Part shown: in pieces, positions 1 to 11,309 of the stretch
Numbering within the stretch: the first letter of the stretch is position 1
How the letters are laid out: each line of letters starts with the position of its first letter
NCBI GenBank assembly: GCA_947650285.1
Contig: CANTFL010000470.1
Coordinates: 460,504 to 524,503, forward strand
Reading direction: 5' to 3'
Length of the DNA: 64,000 bases
From: Hyaloperonospora brassicae
Taxonomy: Eukaryota; Oomycota; Peronosporomycetes; Peronosporales; Peronosporaceae
Program-made: the position numbers and the translations under genes
Notes under the pieces: model-generated
The model's database searches: none
Told to the model about the DNA's origin: nothing
Seen by the model: only the letters and a program-made list of their open reading frames with translations

Positions 1-924
1 GTGTGCACAGTTTGCGCGGAAGGTTGAGCATAAACGCAAGTCCCTTCTTGGCGACGAATGTAAGTAATTTAATGAAGCGCGGACGCAACTTTGTCTTGAA
101 GACGGCGTACACTACATTTTTGGGTAGGTTTTAGCATTGAGTAGAACTTGCTCTCCGACCTCATAACGTTCGATGCAACCTCTGCCTTTAGCATCAGCTT
201 GTTCTTTCTGCTTGTCTTGGCAATCAGCCAGTGCGTCACGCCCATGTCGTAAGACATTCAATAGCGTTGCGAGAAACTCGCTTACCTGTTTTTGAACAGT
301 AGCACGGCTGATATCAGAAAGCCGATCGGCAACTCCTCCCCCACCAAGCCCTACACCACGCAGTGATAGCGTTAACGGAACGCGAGGGTGTGTGAGACCA
401 TTCACATAGAACGGTATCTAGCCGGTGGAGCCATGCACGGCGTTATTCAACGCAATCTCAACGACAGGGAGCATTGAGCTTAAACGCTTAGGCTTTTCAG
501 CGCAAACGCTGCGTAAGATATCACTAATGATGCAATTCACTCGCTGGGTTTGACCATCAGTCTGCGGATAAACCGCTGTGGACATGTCCAAACGTGTGCC
601 GAGCACCTTGAAGATGGACTTCCAAAACTTTCCAGTGAAGCGAGGGTCTCTATCAGAGACAATTGCCAACGGCAAACCGTGCAGTCGAAACACTCGATCA
701 ATAAACAGCTTAGCTGTACCCTCACCATCAATACTATCCGGCACCGCCGCTAAATGAGCCATCTTGCTGAAACGGTCAACAAAGACCACAATAACCATAT
801 TGCCATTCGAATCTTTCTTAAAGCAAACAGGAAATCCATGCTGATGGACTCCCAACACCTCTTGGGTCCAGTCAAACCAGCCAGCGGCGCGGCCGCGTAA
901 GGTGAGGGTTTCACCCGTTGACAC
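1..924 (-). pseudogene. Integrase of element 1 (decayed, runs off the window)
   Basis: Minus-strand frames 750-953 (the CxxC half of the zinc-binding region, YVRTCETCQRVKPSPY) and 418-924 (core with VIVVFVDRFSKMAHLAAVP, AIVSDRDPRFTGKFWKSIF and QTDGQTQRVN) give the DDE-type catalytic core of a gypsy integrase. The frame 112-405 and the first 110 bases correspond to the C-terminal DNA-binding region. Frames change at about 410 and 900. The missing end would include a chromodomain if the copy were complete, judging from element 2. Confidence 0.85.
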
Positions 925-1058
925 GTTTCACACGTACGCACATATGTGCTCACCCATTTGTATAGTTTGGGCCACCAATAGTATCGACTAACTGAGTCGT
1001 AGGTCTTTTCACGACCGAGATGACCACTAAACGCAGTATCATGTGCCTCATAGAGGAT

Positions 1059-2887
1059 TCAATACTTCAACTTCTCATCATGAGGGACAACGATGCGAGG
1101 GGTATCCTCCACATCCGTGCTATAGCACAACAGGCCGTGATCGACGGAATATCGATGTATCCTCGCACGTAATCGAGCCGACAATTCTATGTCCGAGTCC
1201 TTGAACTCGTCGCTCCCTAGAGCATGTAAATGAGCTATACAGTGTTCATCCTTGGCATTGGTCGTACGAATTAGGTCAGTGACCGACAACGACAGAGTCG
1301 TAACATGATCAAGCGCATAGTCAGGCCTGCGTGACAACGAATCAGCCAAAGCATTCTGCTTGCCCGGCTTATACTTCACCTCGAAGTTGTACTCGGCAAA
1401 GAACGAAATCGAACGAGCCATTCTCTGAGAGAGGAGGGGCGACTGGGTCGCAGTGCGTGTTGACGCATGATCTGCATTGATCACAAGCGGCTTCGATCCA
1501 AGAAGATGGACTATGAATTTGACGAGAGCATACTTCATTGCAAATATCTCTTTGTCATGAACACGATAGTTCTTTTCTACAGCATTCAGCTGCCGAGACT
1601 CAAACGCAATGACGCGTTCCCGTCCATCAGAATCTGTCTGTAACAGGGCGCTGCCTATGACAGATTTAGATGCGTCACAGACGACACTGAAAGATCGATC
1701 AGGATCTGGCAAAGCCAAGATTGGCGCATGAAGGGGACTCTCCTTTACTGCTTGAAAATCTTCATGCTCGGTGCTAGTCCAGCACCATTCCACATCCTTT
1801 TTAAGGAGATTGGATAATGGCCGAGCCATATCTGCGTAATTCGCATGGTGCATATGTAAGTAACCGGCAAGGCCAAGCCACTCACGAAGTCCTTTTAGTT
1901 ATTTGGAACCGGCCAATCGACCATGGCTCTTTCCTTAGCGGGATCCGCTCTAAGGCCTCGCTTTCCAATAAATCACCCTTAAAAGAAAATCTCTTCTGCA
2001 CCAAAGATGCACTTAGACGCGTTGGCGTACAACTTATTCGTGCGCATGCACTCGAGCACCGCTCGTAAATGTTCAATGTGATTGTCCACATCTGACCGAC
2101 CGTTCATAGCACGACTATGGAGAAAGATGTCATCAAAGTACGTCTGTGCATAACCTCGGTGAGGTCTGAACAGTTGTGTCACAAGACGATTGAATGTGGC
2201 CGGGGCATTTGATAACCCTTGAGGCACAACAAACCCCTCCCAGAGCATACTGCTCGGAGTGCTGACCGCTGCCAGCGAAATATCGCTTTCTCGCATGAGA
2301 AGCTGGTAATAACCATCAACTAAGTAGAGCGCACTGTACATTGTACATCCCACCATATTGTTCTGAAGAACATCCTTCCGAGGTATTGGTGCCTGAGCCG
2401 GGATGGTGGCCGCATTGAGCTTATTGTAGGCATGAACAATGCGCCACTTTCCGTTACGCTTTTTGACACAGAAGGTCGGTGTTGAATGGGGTGATTTGCT
2501 CTCAGGTACCATTCGTGCCGCGTGCTTTGCACGAAAGAAGTTATCATTGACGTCACACTGTTTCTTAGGTAAATGCCACTGCCGTGTTGCGCCGTAATTA
2601 GTTCCAGGAACCAAGTCAATTTCATGACGTACACATCTATCTGGAGGCAAGACAGAAGGTGGGTTTTGACGCACCACGTCGTGAAATTTATTTACCAAAG
2701 GATAGAAAGGATCAGAAGGATTCTTAAGGATCGACGATCCACTACGGGCATCCAATGCCGCCTTTGTGTCCTCAAGGACAGACTCGTCCAAAAACGAGGA
2801 TGAGTTCAACTCAATATCCGGCCGAATGACCTCTAATTCGGGTGATTCTCCTGCCGGTAAGGCTTGGCTAAATTCGCCGTCAGACAT
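1059..2887 (-). pseudogene. Reverse transcriptase and RNase H of element 1 (decayed)
   Basis: The reverse transcriptase is in the frame 1979-2887. It shows the conserved run PIPRKDVLQNN, FVVPQGLSNAPATFNR, and the catalytic YFDD box, intact at 2129-2140. RNase H continues in another frame (1059-1853) with FSVVCDASKS, a DKEIFAMKYAL segment and the LADSLSRRPD tail that precedes integrase in gypsy elements. A break near 1853-1980 splits the two. The conserved tyrosine-aspartate box is retained although the polyprotein is interrupted, unlike element 2 where the box is changed. Confidence 0.88.
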
Positions 2888-3676
2888 TTAGTCTAGTTCA
2901 AAGATAGTATCCAAGGATGGAAGAGTCTCAAGACTAATATTGCCATCAATCTGGCCAGTCAACCTATTGACAAGTGTATATATTGTATTACTATTATCAC
3001 TTCGTGAATTCTTAGACGTTTGGCGCTTAGCAGTTGCCACCCGACGCTGAGATTGTTTCCTCAAAAAACCTTACGCTTCCTAGAGGCCCGGAAAATAGGG
3101 TCCCCGTGATTGCTATTTATCTTAGCACGCTCTATACGAGAGCTCATGTCTTAAGCGACATCTGGTGAAGAGTTACGTAATTCGAACACTTCACCCAGTG
3201 GATTTACACGTACCACTTCACGTACAGCATCCGGGCCTAGCCCAGAATACTCTGGCTTTTCGCCATCAATGTCAATACCGACATTCAGTGAGGGGACACC
3301 TCGGCCGCCCTCACTCGGTGTATTTTCACATGCCACCCCACAACATCAAAGGAATTACATTCTTGATGTCTCGGCCCTAGGCCAACCATGCCTGCAGCAT
3401 ACAGTGACTCAGTATCACAACGAGTATCACTCAAAATGGAGCATAACTCCTTTCACATACGGTGAGAGAGCTCCGCTCAATTTGGATGTCATTGACATTG
3501 AAGTTAATTAACTCTGACATACCAATGTCCAGCACATTGACAACTTCCGTCAATGGATCGCGCCAATAGCGCTTTTTTTGCCTTGCGAAGATGGGTTTAT
3601 GACTCTCCAAAGATTCGCTAAGAACATTGCGCGTGGCGCCTAAGGTCTTAGACCTCCAATCAATCCATGTCTCATG

Positions 3677-3943
3677 TCATTCAAGTAAAGCCATACCTAG
3701 GATGAGATCATATCTCGAATCTAAATTGTGGACAAGACAGCGTTTAATGCTGTCAAAATCTAAAAACTTCACAACTAAGTTCAAAGTAACCTTAGGCGCA
3801 CTGACACGACTACCAGTCGCTAGAGGAACAGGGACCGAATCACCCTCATGCGCTTTAAGCGCTTTAGCGTATCGCTGGCTAATCAAAGGGAACGACGTCG
3901 AGCATAATTGCATGATGACCCGTAATCGAGTGAAATAGACCAA
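3677..3943 (-). pseudogene. Aspartic protease region of element 1 (decayed)
   Basis: An 88-codon minus-strand frame matches the segment just after the DSGA motif of element 2's protease (shared patterns GDSVPVPLATGSRV and DLDSRYDLILGM). The DSGA active-site segment itself falls upstream of this frame in disrupted sequence, so the enzyme would be inactive. It lies between gag and reverse transcriptase as expected for Ty3/gypsy. Confidence 0.7.
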
Positions 3944-4228
3944 TGCTTCTCAAAGCCTTTCACTTTTGCCTCAGCGACTAAAAATCCAGGCTTGTATCCA
4001 CGTTCTGTGCTATCGGGCACAGAGCTCTAGGGGGATAAGTTCTGTGTTACTCTAACTCGTAGAGAAGTAACAGATCTCAGTTCTACCCCAGTAGGGCGCC
4101 CGCACCTACTGGGTGTCGACGTTTCCCCGTGCCATACCAGGTTTCTGGTTGTGGCTGGGGTTTCGACCCAAATGAGTCGGTTGTTGCCTATGCAAAGGAC
4201 AAGTAGGACACAAGTGTTTAGTGCTTCC

Positions 4229-5143
4229 TCACATGCAACAGCGTCTCACTTCCTGTCGTTGCTCGGAAACATGAAGCCCCGCTTCACCTTCATCTTCAGC
4301 ATGGCTGAGATCCATCGGTTTTGGCTTACAATAAGCCGAGGTGCTCGCAGAGGTTGCCCTAGCAAAGCTTGGGTTGTACCCGTTCCAACCAAGTCTGGCC
4401 GACTTGAAGTTGTGCTCAGCATTCTGAGCGATGCTAACAGCATCCTCAAAAGTAGAGGGATGGACCCGAAACACCTCGGTCCTGGCAACGCCATTACGAA
4501 GACCTTCCATGAAGACAGCCACATAGTCTGTATCATGGAGAGAGTCGGACTGCATAGCAGCCATCAGAGGTCTCAATTCTTGAACATAGTCCGTCAACTC
4601 GTTCTTACCCTGAAGGGTAGACAAGAAGCGTGATCGCACGAGATAAGCCTGGTTAGGCGGCGAGAAAACTCGAAAAAGGTCGAACTTTAGCAGAACCCAT
4701 GTGGGAAACACCAAGTCGACCGACGTGTTGCACGTTAAAGCCCCTTTTAGCTCCTCCATCGATATTAGAGATGGTCATCGAAACTTGCTGGTGCTCAAGT
4801 GAGATAAGGCCAGAGCTCATGTCCATCTCAATCTCACGGTTCCAGAGGGTGAGATTTCCCCCTCCTTCCCGGGGAATTGTTTAAGGTGCTCCTTGAAAGA
4901 GAAAGGCTTAGTCTCTCCTGGTGGCATTGCCACGTAGCGTGTTGGCATAGCCGGCGCTACTTGGTTTTGAACCTGCCCCAACAAGGCCATTTTATACTGC
5001 ATGAAGGTCTCGACACGTGCATCTAGCACATCAGGACCTTGTGCAGCTAGAAACTCCACATATTCTGGGTCTACGGCCGCGGTCAGCTTATCGAGCGCGA
5101 CCGTTTGGGTCTCAAAGAGGAGTGTGGATTGTTCCATCCTCAC
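4229..5143 (-). pseudogene. gag: gag of element 1 (decayed)
   Basis: Two minus-strand frames cover the capsid protein. The first (4817-5143) holds the N-terminus beginning near MEQST. The second (4229-4759) holds a retrotransposon gag domain with the pattern FLSTLQGKNELTDYVQELR and a helix-rich region after it. A frameshift near 4760-4820 separates them. The zinc knuckle seen in element 2 lies beyond the end of the second frame and is disrupted here. The capsid would package element RNA in the cytoplasm, but this copy cannot encode a full protein. Confidence 0.8.
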
Positions 5144-5183
5144 AGAGGATCAGTCGTAACGACTCAGGCGTAGATTGACTACA

Positions 5184-5193
5184 AGTGATACCA
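5184..5193 (-). other. Primer-binding site of element 1
   Basis: TGGTATCACT on the minus strand, two bases inside the LTR. Elements 2 and 3 have TGGTAGCACT at the same place. A tRNA 3' end ending in CCA would pair here; the tRNA cannot be identified from the window. Confidence 0.6.
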
Positions 5194-5195
5194 AG

Positions 5196-5727
5196 TATAG
5201 CGGAGCTACACAGCTCCTTAAGTCAGAGGAAGACTTAACGCTCAATGAGCCACTCAAGGTTCACAGAACCCGACTCAAAGAGTCAACAGCTCAAAGAGCT
5301 AAGGCTTCGTTTAAAGAACCCGACTCAAAGAGTCAACAAGCTCAGAGAGCTTACGGTCCCTGTTCCAGGGGGACCAAACGATTCAAAGAATCAAACGCAC
5401 CGAGTGCACAAGGAGTAGCTGCCTTAACAAGGAGTTGTTACCTCCTTAACGATCACAAGACGCCTCAAAGAGGCACGTGTCTATCGGATCAAAATGGGAG
5501 CTGAATTTTATTTCTTCTTTTAAACTAAAAGAACACCTTAGAACAAAGTAATTAACTCATTCGCTAATGTCCTAAATAAACCTCTAAAAAGATCTTGTAA
5601 TCAATGGTTGACAGACATCAGTCTTCAACAATTGATACTGTGTTCTAATATTATTTTAAAGGGGATCCCGTCCCTTGTGTGCACCACACATATTGTCGAC
5701 TACCAGTCGACGTGTAACCCCGTTACA
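5196..5727 (-). repeat. 5' LTR of element 1
   Basis: About 532 bp matching the 535-bp LTRs of element 2 in reverse complement, from the outer end (TGTAACGGGG on the minus strand, at 5727) to the inner end, where the expected terminal CA is mutated. The inner third is a run of small inverted repeats such as GACTC-aaa-GAGTC, as in element 2. Confidence 0.85.
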
Positions 5728-6060
5728 TTTAGAGAACAACGACTCTACGATTTAACACGCTCAGAGAGCAACGATTTTAAGAACGAACACGTTCAGAGAA
5801 GAGCGACTCTACTATCCAACGAGGTCAGTAAACAACGACTCTACGAGTCAGCAAAGCTCAGTGAAAATCTAGTATTCCTGGTTTAAGAGACGCTAAGAAT
5901 TCAGCACAATGTGCTAGAAACTCAATGCATTAACAAGGCTTGCAAAATCTTTTAAAAATGACCTAAGACTTTGGGAGGCATGTGTCTTAAGCTGATTAAA
6001 ATGGGAACTGATTCTTATTTACTTTTTGAAACGCATGGTTCAGTCCCCTGCAATTACTAA
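5728..6060 (-). repeat. Older diverged LTR of the same family
   Basis: Directly outside the outer end of element 1's LTR, sequence resembling the interior of that same LTR starts again. Around 5955-6020 the layout (GAGGCA.GTGTCT, then GATTAAAATGGGAACTGA) matches 5465-5505 of the element-1 LTR with many differences, and GACTCTACGAGTC and GCTCAGAGAGC mini-palindromes recur. The simplest reading is that element 1 inserted into, or next to, an older relative's LTR. Confidence 0.6.
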
Positions 6061-6574
6061 ATATTATATTTTACCATCTACCAGAGCAACATCAAAAACG
6101 TTTCTATCGTAACTGAAACGACGCTAAATTACATAAGTGATAAGTGATAAGCCACAAGATACACGTGCCTACAACGTGGCGTACCACTGTCTTGTACACT
6201 CGATATACATTTGGTCCCGTAAATCCTTATTCGTGCACTTGATTCTGCAGCAGCAGACCCATCATCTTGCGATATATGATTAATATTTCCGCTTATTTCA
6301 AGTTGTTTGCGGTGATAAATGTGTCCGATGCAGGTCATAGTATCATTCCTGCAGGTTTTGTCGTGAAAATTCGCACACACGAGTTGCATGAAATTCGATC
6401 GTCTCCAATTAGTTCCAATTTAATTTCTACTTCAGTTCATCCAGTTGTAGTCTTTATTTCCCCCTGCGCGTTCCATCACTATTTTCGCGGTCTTCTCAGC
6501 CCGATTCAAGCGCTTCTATCTTCACGCATGCATTATTATACTTCTTTTACTTCGTTTTCTAAAAAACCCACGTA
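6061..6574. other. Intergenic, nothing recognised
   Basis: No convincing coding region. An open frame on the plus strand (6267-6662) has no recognisable motif and runs into the inverted-repeat end that begins near 6575. Confidence 0.5.
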
Positions 6575-6718
6575 TAGGGGCACACCACATTTTTGCTTCG
6601 GGCACACCCGCTCTCCTAAAATGATAAAAAGGACTTCACATTTTATGGTACAGAATAAGTAAAACACGTAGTGACTTACTACTGCTCGATATATCCCTAT
6701 CTGAAACGGTCAATGCAC

Positions 6719-7179
6719 TCATGCGCGAAATTTTATCAATCCCATCTTTGCCAGGGCAGTATCCAAACGGGCAATGCCTGCTGGGATCTCTACTGTCTCG
6801 AAGACGGAATACAATAGAACGGTACGATGCCAAGGCCTGACCATCGGCAGTGGCAACGACATCCGAGTTTCTACGGGCTTACAGCCACGAGTCGTTTGTA
6901 GCCGAGACCCCAACGATTTTCACGAGTCAAGAGCGTTAAGTCGTCGCGGACTTTGCCAAAGATTTCTTCATGACACACGCCGCTAACGTGGAGATACTTT
7001 TGCAAGCGTGGAACAAACTTCGCGCGTGGCAGGAGGCGCGCAAGTCGAGAAAGTTTGCAGTTGAACGTTTGGGTATTGCGTGCAAATTGTGGTATGACTT
7101 GCACGAGTCGTCGACGTGTCGGCTTGGCGCGTGTACGAAAGAGGAAGACACAGCGCCTTGACGGCTGGCCATGGGACAA
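6719..7179 (-). pseudogene. Gene-like fragment, function unknown
   Basis: A minus-strand frame (6871-7179) ends in the protein-like segment EEIFGKVRDDLTLLTRENRW. A second frame (6719-6913) ends in VEIPAGIARLDTALAKMGL. They could be two exons or frameshifted parts of one gene; a GT...AG interval of about 46 bases lies between them but its phase is not decisive. I do not recognise the family. Its position inside the inverted-repeat unit suggests captured host sequence. Confidence 0.25.
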
Positions 7180-7507
7180 GAAGACCCGAAAGTATGCTGC
7201 TGAACCATGAGAGGCTTTCGAGTCTCTTTTCCGTTTGCTACGCCAAGATTCAGTGTTCGTCTGTCGCTCGCCGTAAGTTTAGGCAAACGAGAAACCTGAT
7301 GCAATGCACCACTATGATGTGCGACCTGTGACGACGGGCACCACGCAACGCAATGCGGTCGCTCGCAAGATGAGACTATTGAGGCACAAGAGGTGGCGTT
7401 TTGCACGCAACAGCCAGATTCGCGTGACGCCGGGAGAGGTGCATGAAGACGTATGTTAATATGCATGGACTTGGCGTGTGTCCGTCGAAATTATCTGTTG
7501 TGGTACG

Positions 7508-7880
7508 CTAAACAATAGGCCTTGTTTCACAGGATTTTTTAGCTTTGACGTCAAAAGATTGTTGCGCCGCTGAAGCATCTTCAGCACCTCCGCTACTCCA
7601 CAAAGCCCATGCTATGCCAATGAGCACGACAGCGACTATCCATAGCGCGCCACTGAACTCGGACATTTTTTTCGGCTGCAGCGGACGCTGCTTGGAAACA
7701 ACTTGCTCTCGGCTGCCTCGATCTTACCTAGCTGATGGCAACCCCAGCGTATTTTCTCCTCCTTCTTCTGCTCTGCCACTTTTTCCTTCAGCATCGTCAT
7801 GGCTTTACGGATATTCACATCCGTTAGGCGGTGAGTTGCAGCTCGAGTGAGCTTCTCCGTAGCTTCCTCGAGGCACGGAC
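7508..7880 (-). pseudogene. Possible tail-anchored membrane protein fragment, frameshifted
   Basis: A lysine- and glutamate-rich helical segment (LTDVNIRKAMTMLKEKVAEQ, in the frame 7636-8013) is followed, after one frame change near 7690-7720, by SREQVVSKQRPLQPKK. Then comes a hydrophobic stretch of about 17 residues (LWIVAVVLIGIAWALW) and a short tail ending at the TAG at 7508-7510. The last part is also a 52-codon ORF starting at 7666. Helix plus one C-terminal membrane span is the layout of tail-anchored proteins; no family was recognised. The frame change may be an intron boundary or a lesion. The fragment sits close to the right inverted repeat. Confidence 0.3.
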
Positions 7881-8062
7881 AAACACGTACCGCGTGCAGT
7901 ATTTGTGGAATTATAGCTAACCTCGGTGACGAGGTACGTACCAACCATACCGCAAACTGTACTGTACGGTATACGTACATTATTCTACACCATAAAATGA
8001 CAAGTTCTTTCATTTTTAAGGAGGGCGGGTGTTGCCCGTAGTAAAAATGGGGTGTGCCCTAG

Positions 8063-9166
8063 CAAAAGGGGGTGCCCTAGTCGTGGCCTTATATAAAAAG
8101 TGTCGGGTGGCATTACGTCAGATGCGATAGGGCAAGCTGTACAGTCGTGGACACAGCCTTGACTTCGACACTACCGATTCACCACTAGATCGTCATATTT
8201 TATCGACACATGATGACGCTGATAAAAGGATCATCGTGATAGAATCTGTATACATAGACATTCTGTATTTCCTGATCACGCGATCACGTCCAATGATGTT
8301 TGCTACCAAATTACCTGCTGTTTCCCATCCATGCCAGCTTCTGTTGGCAGATCAGCTGTCGTTTGGTTTCTTGCCACGTCTGCTTCTACCGGTAGGGTTA
8401 TAAACAATTTTTATAGCCATCTGCAGCTGCGAGGGGTGGACAAATACTCGGCTGACACACAGTAACCTACTTATCGATATTGAGTAGACGGATGCTGACA
8501 ATGGTCTGCGCGCATTAAATCATGTCGCGATAAGCAAGATGTTCGCTTTCTATCCCTAGTCCAGGATTCAATATTTATGCGGCATTTGTGTATCCGCAAA
8601 GGTGTCAAATTGCGGGATACTCATGGGAACTTGAAATTCTGTGCAGCCCAGTGGACCAGAGCAGGGCTTCAGCTGTGACAGCTTGTCGAGATGCGTACAC
8701 GTTTGACGCAGCAACAAATGGGCGGCATCATATTACCGGTAACAAATCATATTAAATCGTCAGTAAGGTGTAAGTTAACATATCGCTGCACCTGCTTGCT
8801 CCAAGCCGACTCGTTAAGATCTGTGCTGAAACGCTACTCACCCGAGATGTTATGCAAAAGATGAACGCGTACACATGATCAACACGAAAAGCTAGCGTAC
8901 TCACGGCTATGCTCGTTGGTTGACTCTACATTGTACAATGGCTTTTTTCAAATAAAATAGAATATGAATCTACTAGTGTCTGCGCATCAAAAACGATCTC
9001 GATCGATTTGTCCAACTGCATCTACTTATCGATCCCTCAACCTCACGTCTGCTATCGAGATGTCCATAGGCACGACTCAAGCATACGCGGTCGGATTCCT
9101 GGTCCATTCTCGAATCGGAAGCCGTCAACTCCAGCACCTGATCCACACCAGCGTCAGATCCACAGC
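8063..9166. other. Intergenic, nothing recognised
   Basis: No coding region with recognisable features apart from the upstream extension of the frame that holds effector-like gene A. Confidence 0.5.
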
Positions 9167-9799
9167 ATGCGCCCGCTTAACATCGTTGTCTACTCGGTTG
9201 CTGTCCTCCACGCCATGGACGTCGGTCCTCAACTAGCGGCAGCCTTGGAACAACACAAGGGAATCTCGTCGCAGGCTGCTGCAGTGGATTCACAGGTGTC
9301 GGCTGCTGATACCGTGGACCCATCAGAATCCCGACGTTTTAAAGCTCGTGATCTGTCAGACTTCATAAAGGTTGACCACGATACGTACCATGTATTCTCG
9401 ACGGCAGACAGGAAGCTCGTCAAGTACCTCAAACAACAGCTGGAGTCGCACGGCATGGTCGACGTAACGTCACTTCCCAAGCCACTGCCGAGACCTGTAC
9501 ACTTCCTTGAGGCTTTGGGTCTTCCGCGAGACGCGCTGAAGCTTACCTTCGACGGGATGGACCCAGCGAGAAAGGATGGCTTTTGGCTTAACCTACTCGG
9601 CGTACACGATGGCTACAATCAGCTAGGTCGTCTGCGCGAATATGAGGAAGCGTACGAGAAGCACATAGCCGAATTGGCCGAGTTAGCCGAATTAGCCGAG
9701 TTAGCCGAGTTAACGGCCACGGGTAAGGAGTCCGTTAAGCCCATTGGTAAATTGGCAGCGATCGTCAAGGTGTACTTATCGCGCGTGCTTGCATTGTAA
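9167..9799 (+). CDS. Secreted effector-like protein A
   Basis: A 210-residue protein from the ATG at 9167. The frame is open further upstream to 9008, but the downstream ATG is preferred because it begins with a signal-peptide-like stretch (MRPLNIVVYSVAVLHAM) and aligns with the start of protein B at 43588. After an Ala/Ser-rich linker comes ESRRFKARDL, at the place where oomycete effectors carry RxLR-type motifs; it is not a canonical RxLR. The C-terminal half is charged and helical and shares KQQL and EALGLPR blocks with protein B. Near the end, five copies of Ala-Glu-Leu are encoded by a 9-bp tandem repeat at 9668-9712. Export from the pathogen into the host is inferred from layout only. 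A TIM50 pseudogene lies convergently downstream. Confidence 0.65.
   Translation: MRPLNIVVYSVAVLHAMDVGPQLAAALEQHKGISSQAAAVDSQVSAADTVDPSESRRFKARDLSDFIKVDHDTYHVFSTADRKLVKYLKQQLESHGMVDVTSLPKPLPRPVHFLEALGLPRDALKLTFDGMDPARKDGFWLNLLGVHDGYNQLGRLREYEEAYEKHIAELAELAELAELAELTATGKESVKPIGKLAAIVKVYLSRVLAL
9668..9712 (+). repeat. 9-bp tandem repeat encoding (AEL)5
   Basis: Five copies of GCCGARTTR in frame within effector-like gene A. Such a repeat can change length by slippage without breaking the reading frame. Confidence 0.85.
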
Positions 9800-10028
9800 G
9801 CTGATAATACACACACAATCCTCGCATCGTCAGAGGTGTTGACCATTTGTTCCGTCTTGTCACTTTAAACGCTCTTCATCGCCTGGGCTGCTCACTCGAA
9901 TCGGGACGTGCGAGTCCATCACGCTCAAGCAAGCACCGCAGAAATAGCCTCCAGCATCAGCACCAACACATATCGCTACACAGAAGAGAGCAACAATAGT
10001 TCACGGACGAACACGCCAAAACCCTTAT

Positions 10029-10951
10029 CTACTGCTGTTCCGCTCGCTTTTCAGCTTGGTTCGCGTGCGCGCCAAACTTCGCGGCAAAACCACGAACCCC
10101 ATCGTCGTCATCACGCAATTCACCCATGACTTGTATAGACTCAAGCACTTGCTCTATACCGACGCTTTGCGAGTTGGAATATCACACGTTGTGGTCTTTG
10201 CGATTCCGTCCGTCAGCGAAAGGCTTGACCGATAGGGCATTCTCTGACTGCAACTGATTAGCCTCGATGACATGGTCCAGGATCATCACCACTTGACGCA
10301 GTTCCCGCTTCAACTCGACGAGGTCCTCCACGTGAGCGCCATTCAAAGAGCGCGACGCATCGCTCGACAACCCATGCAGCGCAACTGCTTGATGCCGAGC
10401 TTCTGCACAATCTCGTCAGCGACGTATTCTGCGCGAAGGTGACAATCTCGTGTTTATTGGCAAAGTCTCGACAGAAATGATCGGCATCCGGGCGCTTTGC
10501 ATGGTGCCAGCTATTTGGCGCTGTACCATTCCACATTCAAACACACATGACACACAGCACAAAACAAGACAAGCGTCTTGAGACGCTCCTGGCCACAACA
10601 TGCCGTACAGAATCGATCCCAGGATGCTGCCCTACATGATATGCAGCAAAAGAATCGCAACTCGAGACGACTACCGAGCGACTCCCGCTCGAGACCATCA
10701 GTTCGAGGCAGGGCGTGAAGATGCGTGTCCCGTTCGACGTTAGCAGCGACGAGAGATGCTCCCGAGAGAGCTACAAAGGTGTGTGGACTACCGAACGGCC
10801 GGTGCAAGTGGCAAAATTGTCGAGCATTGCGCGCTGCAGATGTCAGTACGCCATGCTGGACAAGACCTAGCAATGGGCTCTTTTTCTGAGCAGCTCGTAG
10901 GCAGTCAGCGTTTTGTTGCAAAGAGGGCGCTGCTGGTGGACGTGAATGCAT
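10029..10951 (-). pseudogene. TIM50: TIM50 pseudogene, copy A
   Basis: Fragments of the mitochondrial inner-membrane import receptor TIM50 appear in order on the minus strand but in shifting frames. The N-terminal matrix domain region (10575-10780) is homologous to copy B (RDT.LH..PR, DGLE, ERLKT). Next is AKRPDADHFCRDFANKHEIV of the FCP1-like domain (about 10440-10500). The segment LKRELRQVVMILDH and QSENALSVKPFADGRNRKD follows (10182-10370). The C-terminal tail GELRDDDDGVRGFAAKFG ends at the TAG at 10029-10031. Compared with copy B, the stretch between ERLKT and the EW of the HSEW motif is missing, which removes the DLEDT motif. Several frameshifts and stops make it non-functional. It lies convergently downstream of effector-like gene A, as copy B does for gene B. 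Confidence 0.75.
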
Positions 10952-11309
10952 ATATGATTATGCCCGGGGCAGTTCTGGTTTGCGTGTAGTTTACAAAGTT
11001 CCGTGATAAATGGGTCCAGTACATTGTAATAGACGGTGCGGGCCAAGGATGAGTGCTTCCTGTCCGGGAGGTTGAGGGTTCGGAGCCTCGGCCTGTGGAC
11101 AGGTGTATTCGCCTAGGCACGAGTCCAAAACCGCGCCACCCACTGGACCTAAACATGGGTCGCAGCCGGCATACGAAGTGAAGCAAATTGCAAAGGTGCG
11201 CCACCGAGTCGGAATCCTGTACGTTACTGATTGCATTGATATCTGGGCAGTTGAGGATCGCAAGTGAAGCTTTGCTGGGTAGAATGAATTGACTAAAGGG
11301 CAAGTGCTG
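10952..11309. other. Intergenic, nothing recognised
   Basis: Overlapping minus-strand frames (10905-11303, 10991-11410) show no family features. Confidence 0.4.

Larger units (their letters stand above)
1..5727 (-). mobile_element. Ty3/gypsy element 1 (partial, decayed, minus strand)
   Basis: On the minus strand the fragments run in gypsy order from high to low coordinates: 5' LTR (5196-5727), primer-binding site, gag, protease, reverse transcriptase, RNase H and integrase. The window edge cuts the element within the integrase C-terminal region, so the chromodomain, any antisense ORF and the 3' LTR lie outside. Each domain sits in a different short frame separated by stops and frameshifts, so this copy cannot be autonomous. 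It is the same family as element 2 at 21905-29633: the LTRs and every domain match in order, and the first 120 bases correspond to 27520-27640. Confidence 0.9.
6575..8062. mobile_element. Unit bounded by about 85-bp inverted repeats (putative non-autonomous DNA transposon)
   Basis: The left end (about 6575-6670) and right end (about 7973-8062) are reverse complements with roughly 75-80 percent identity by eye. They share the ordered blocks TTATTCT, CCATAAAATG, GCGGGTGT, GCCCG, AAAAATG and GGTGTGCCC. The outermost shared bases are CCCTA on the right and TAGGG on the left. The interior is visibly richer in G+C and holds gene-like fragments but no transposase. A clear target duplication was not found (at most TA), so the class cannot be assigned. 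Confidence 0.5.
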
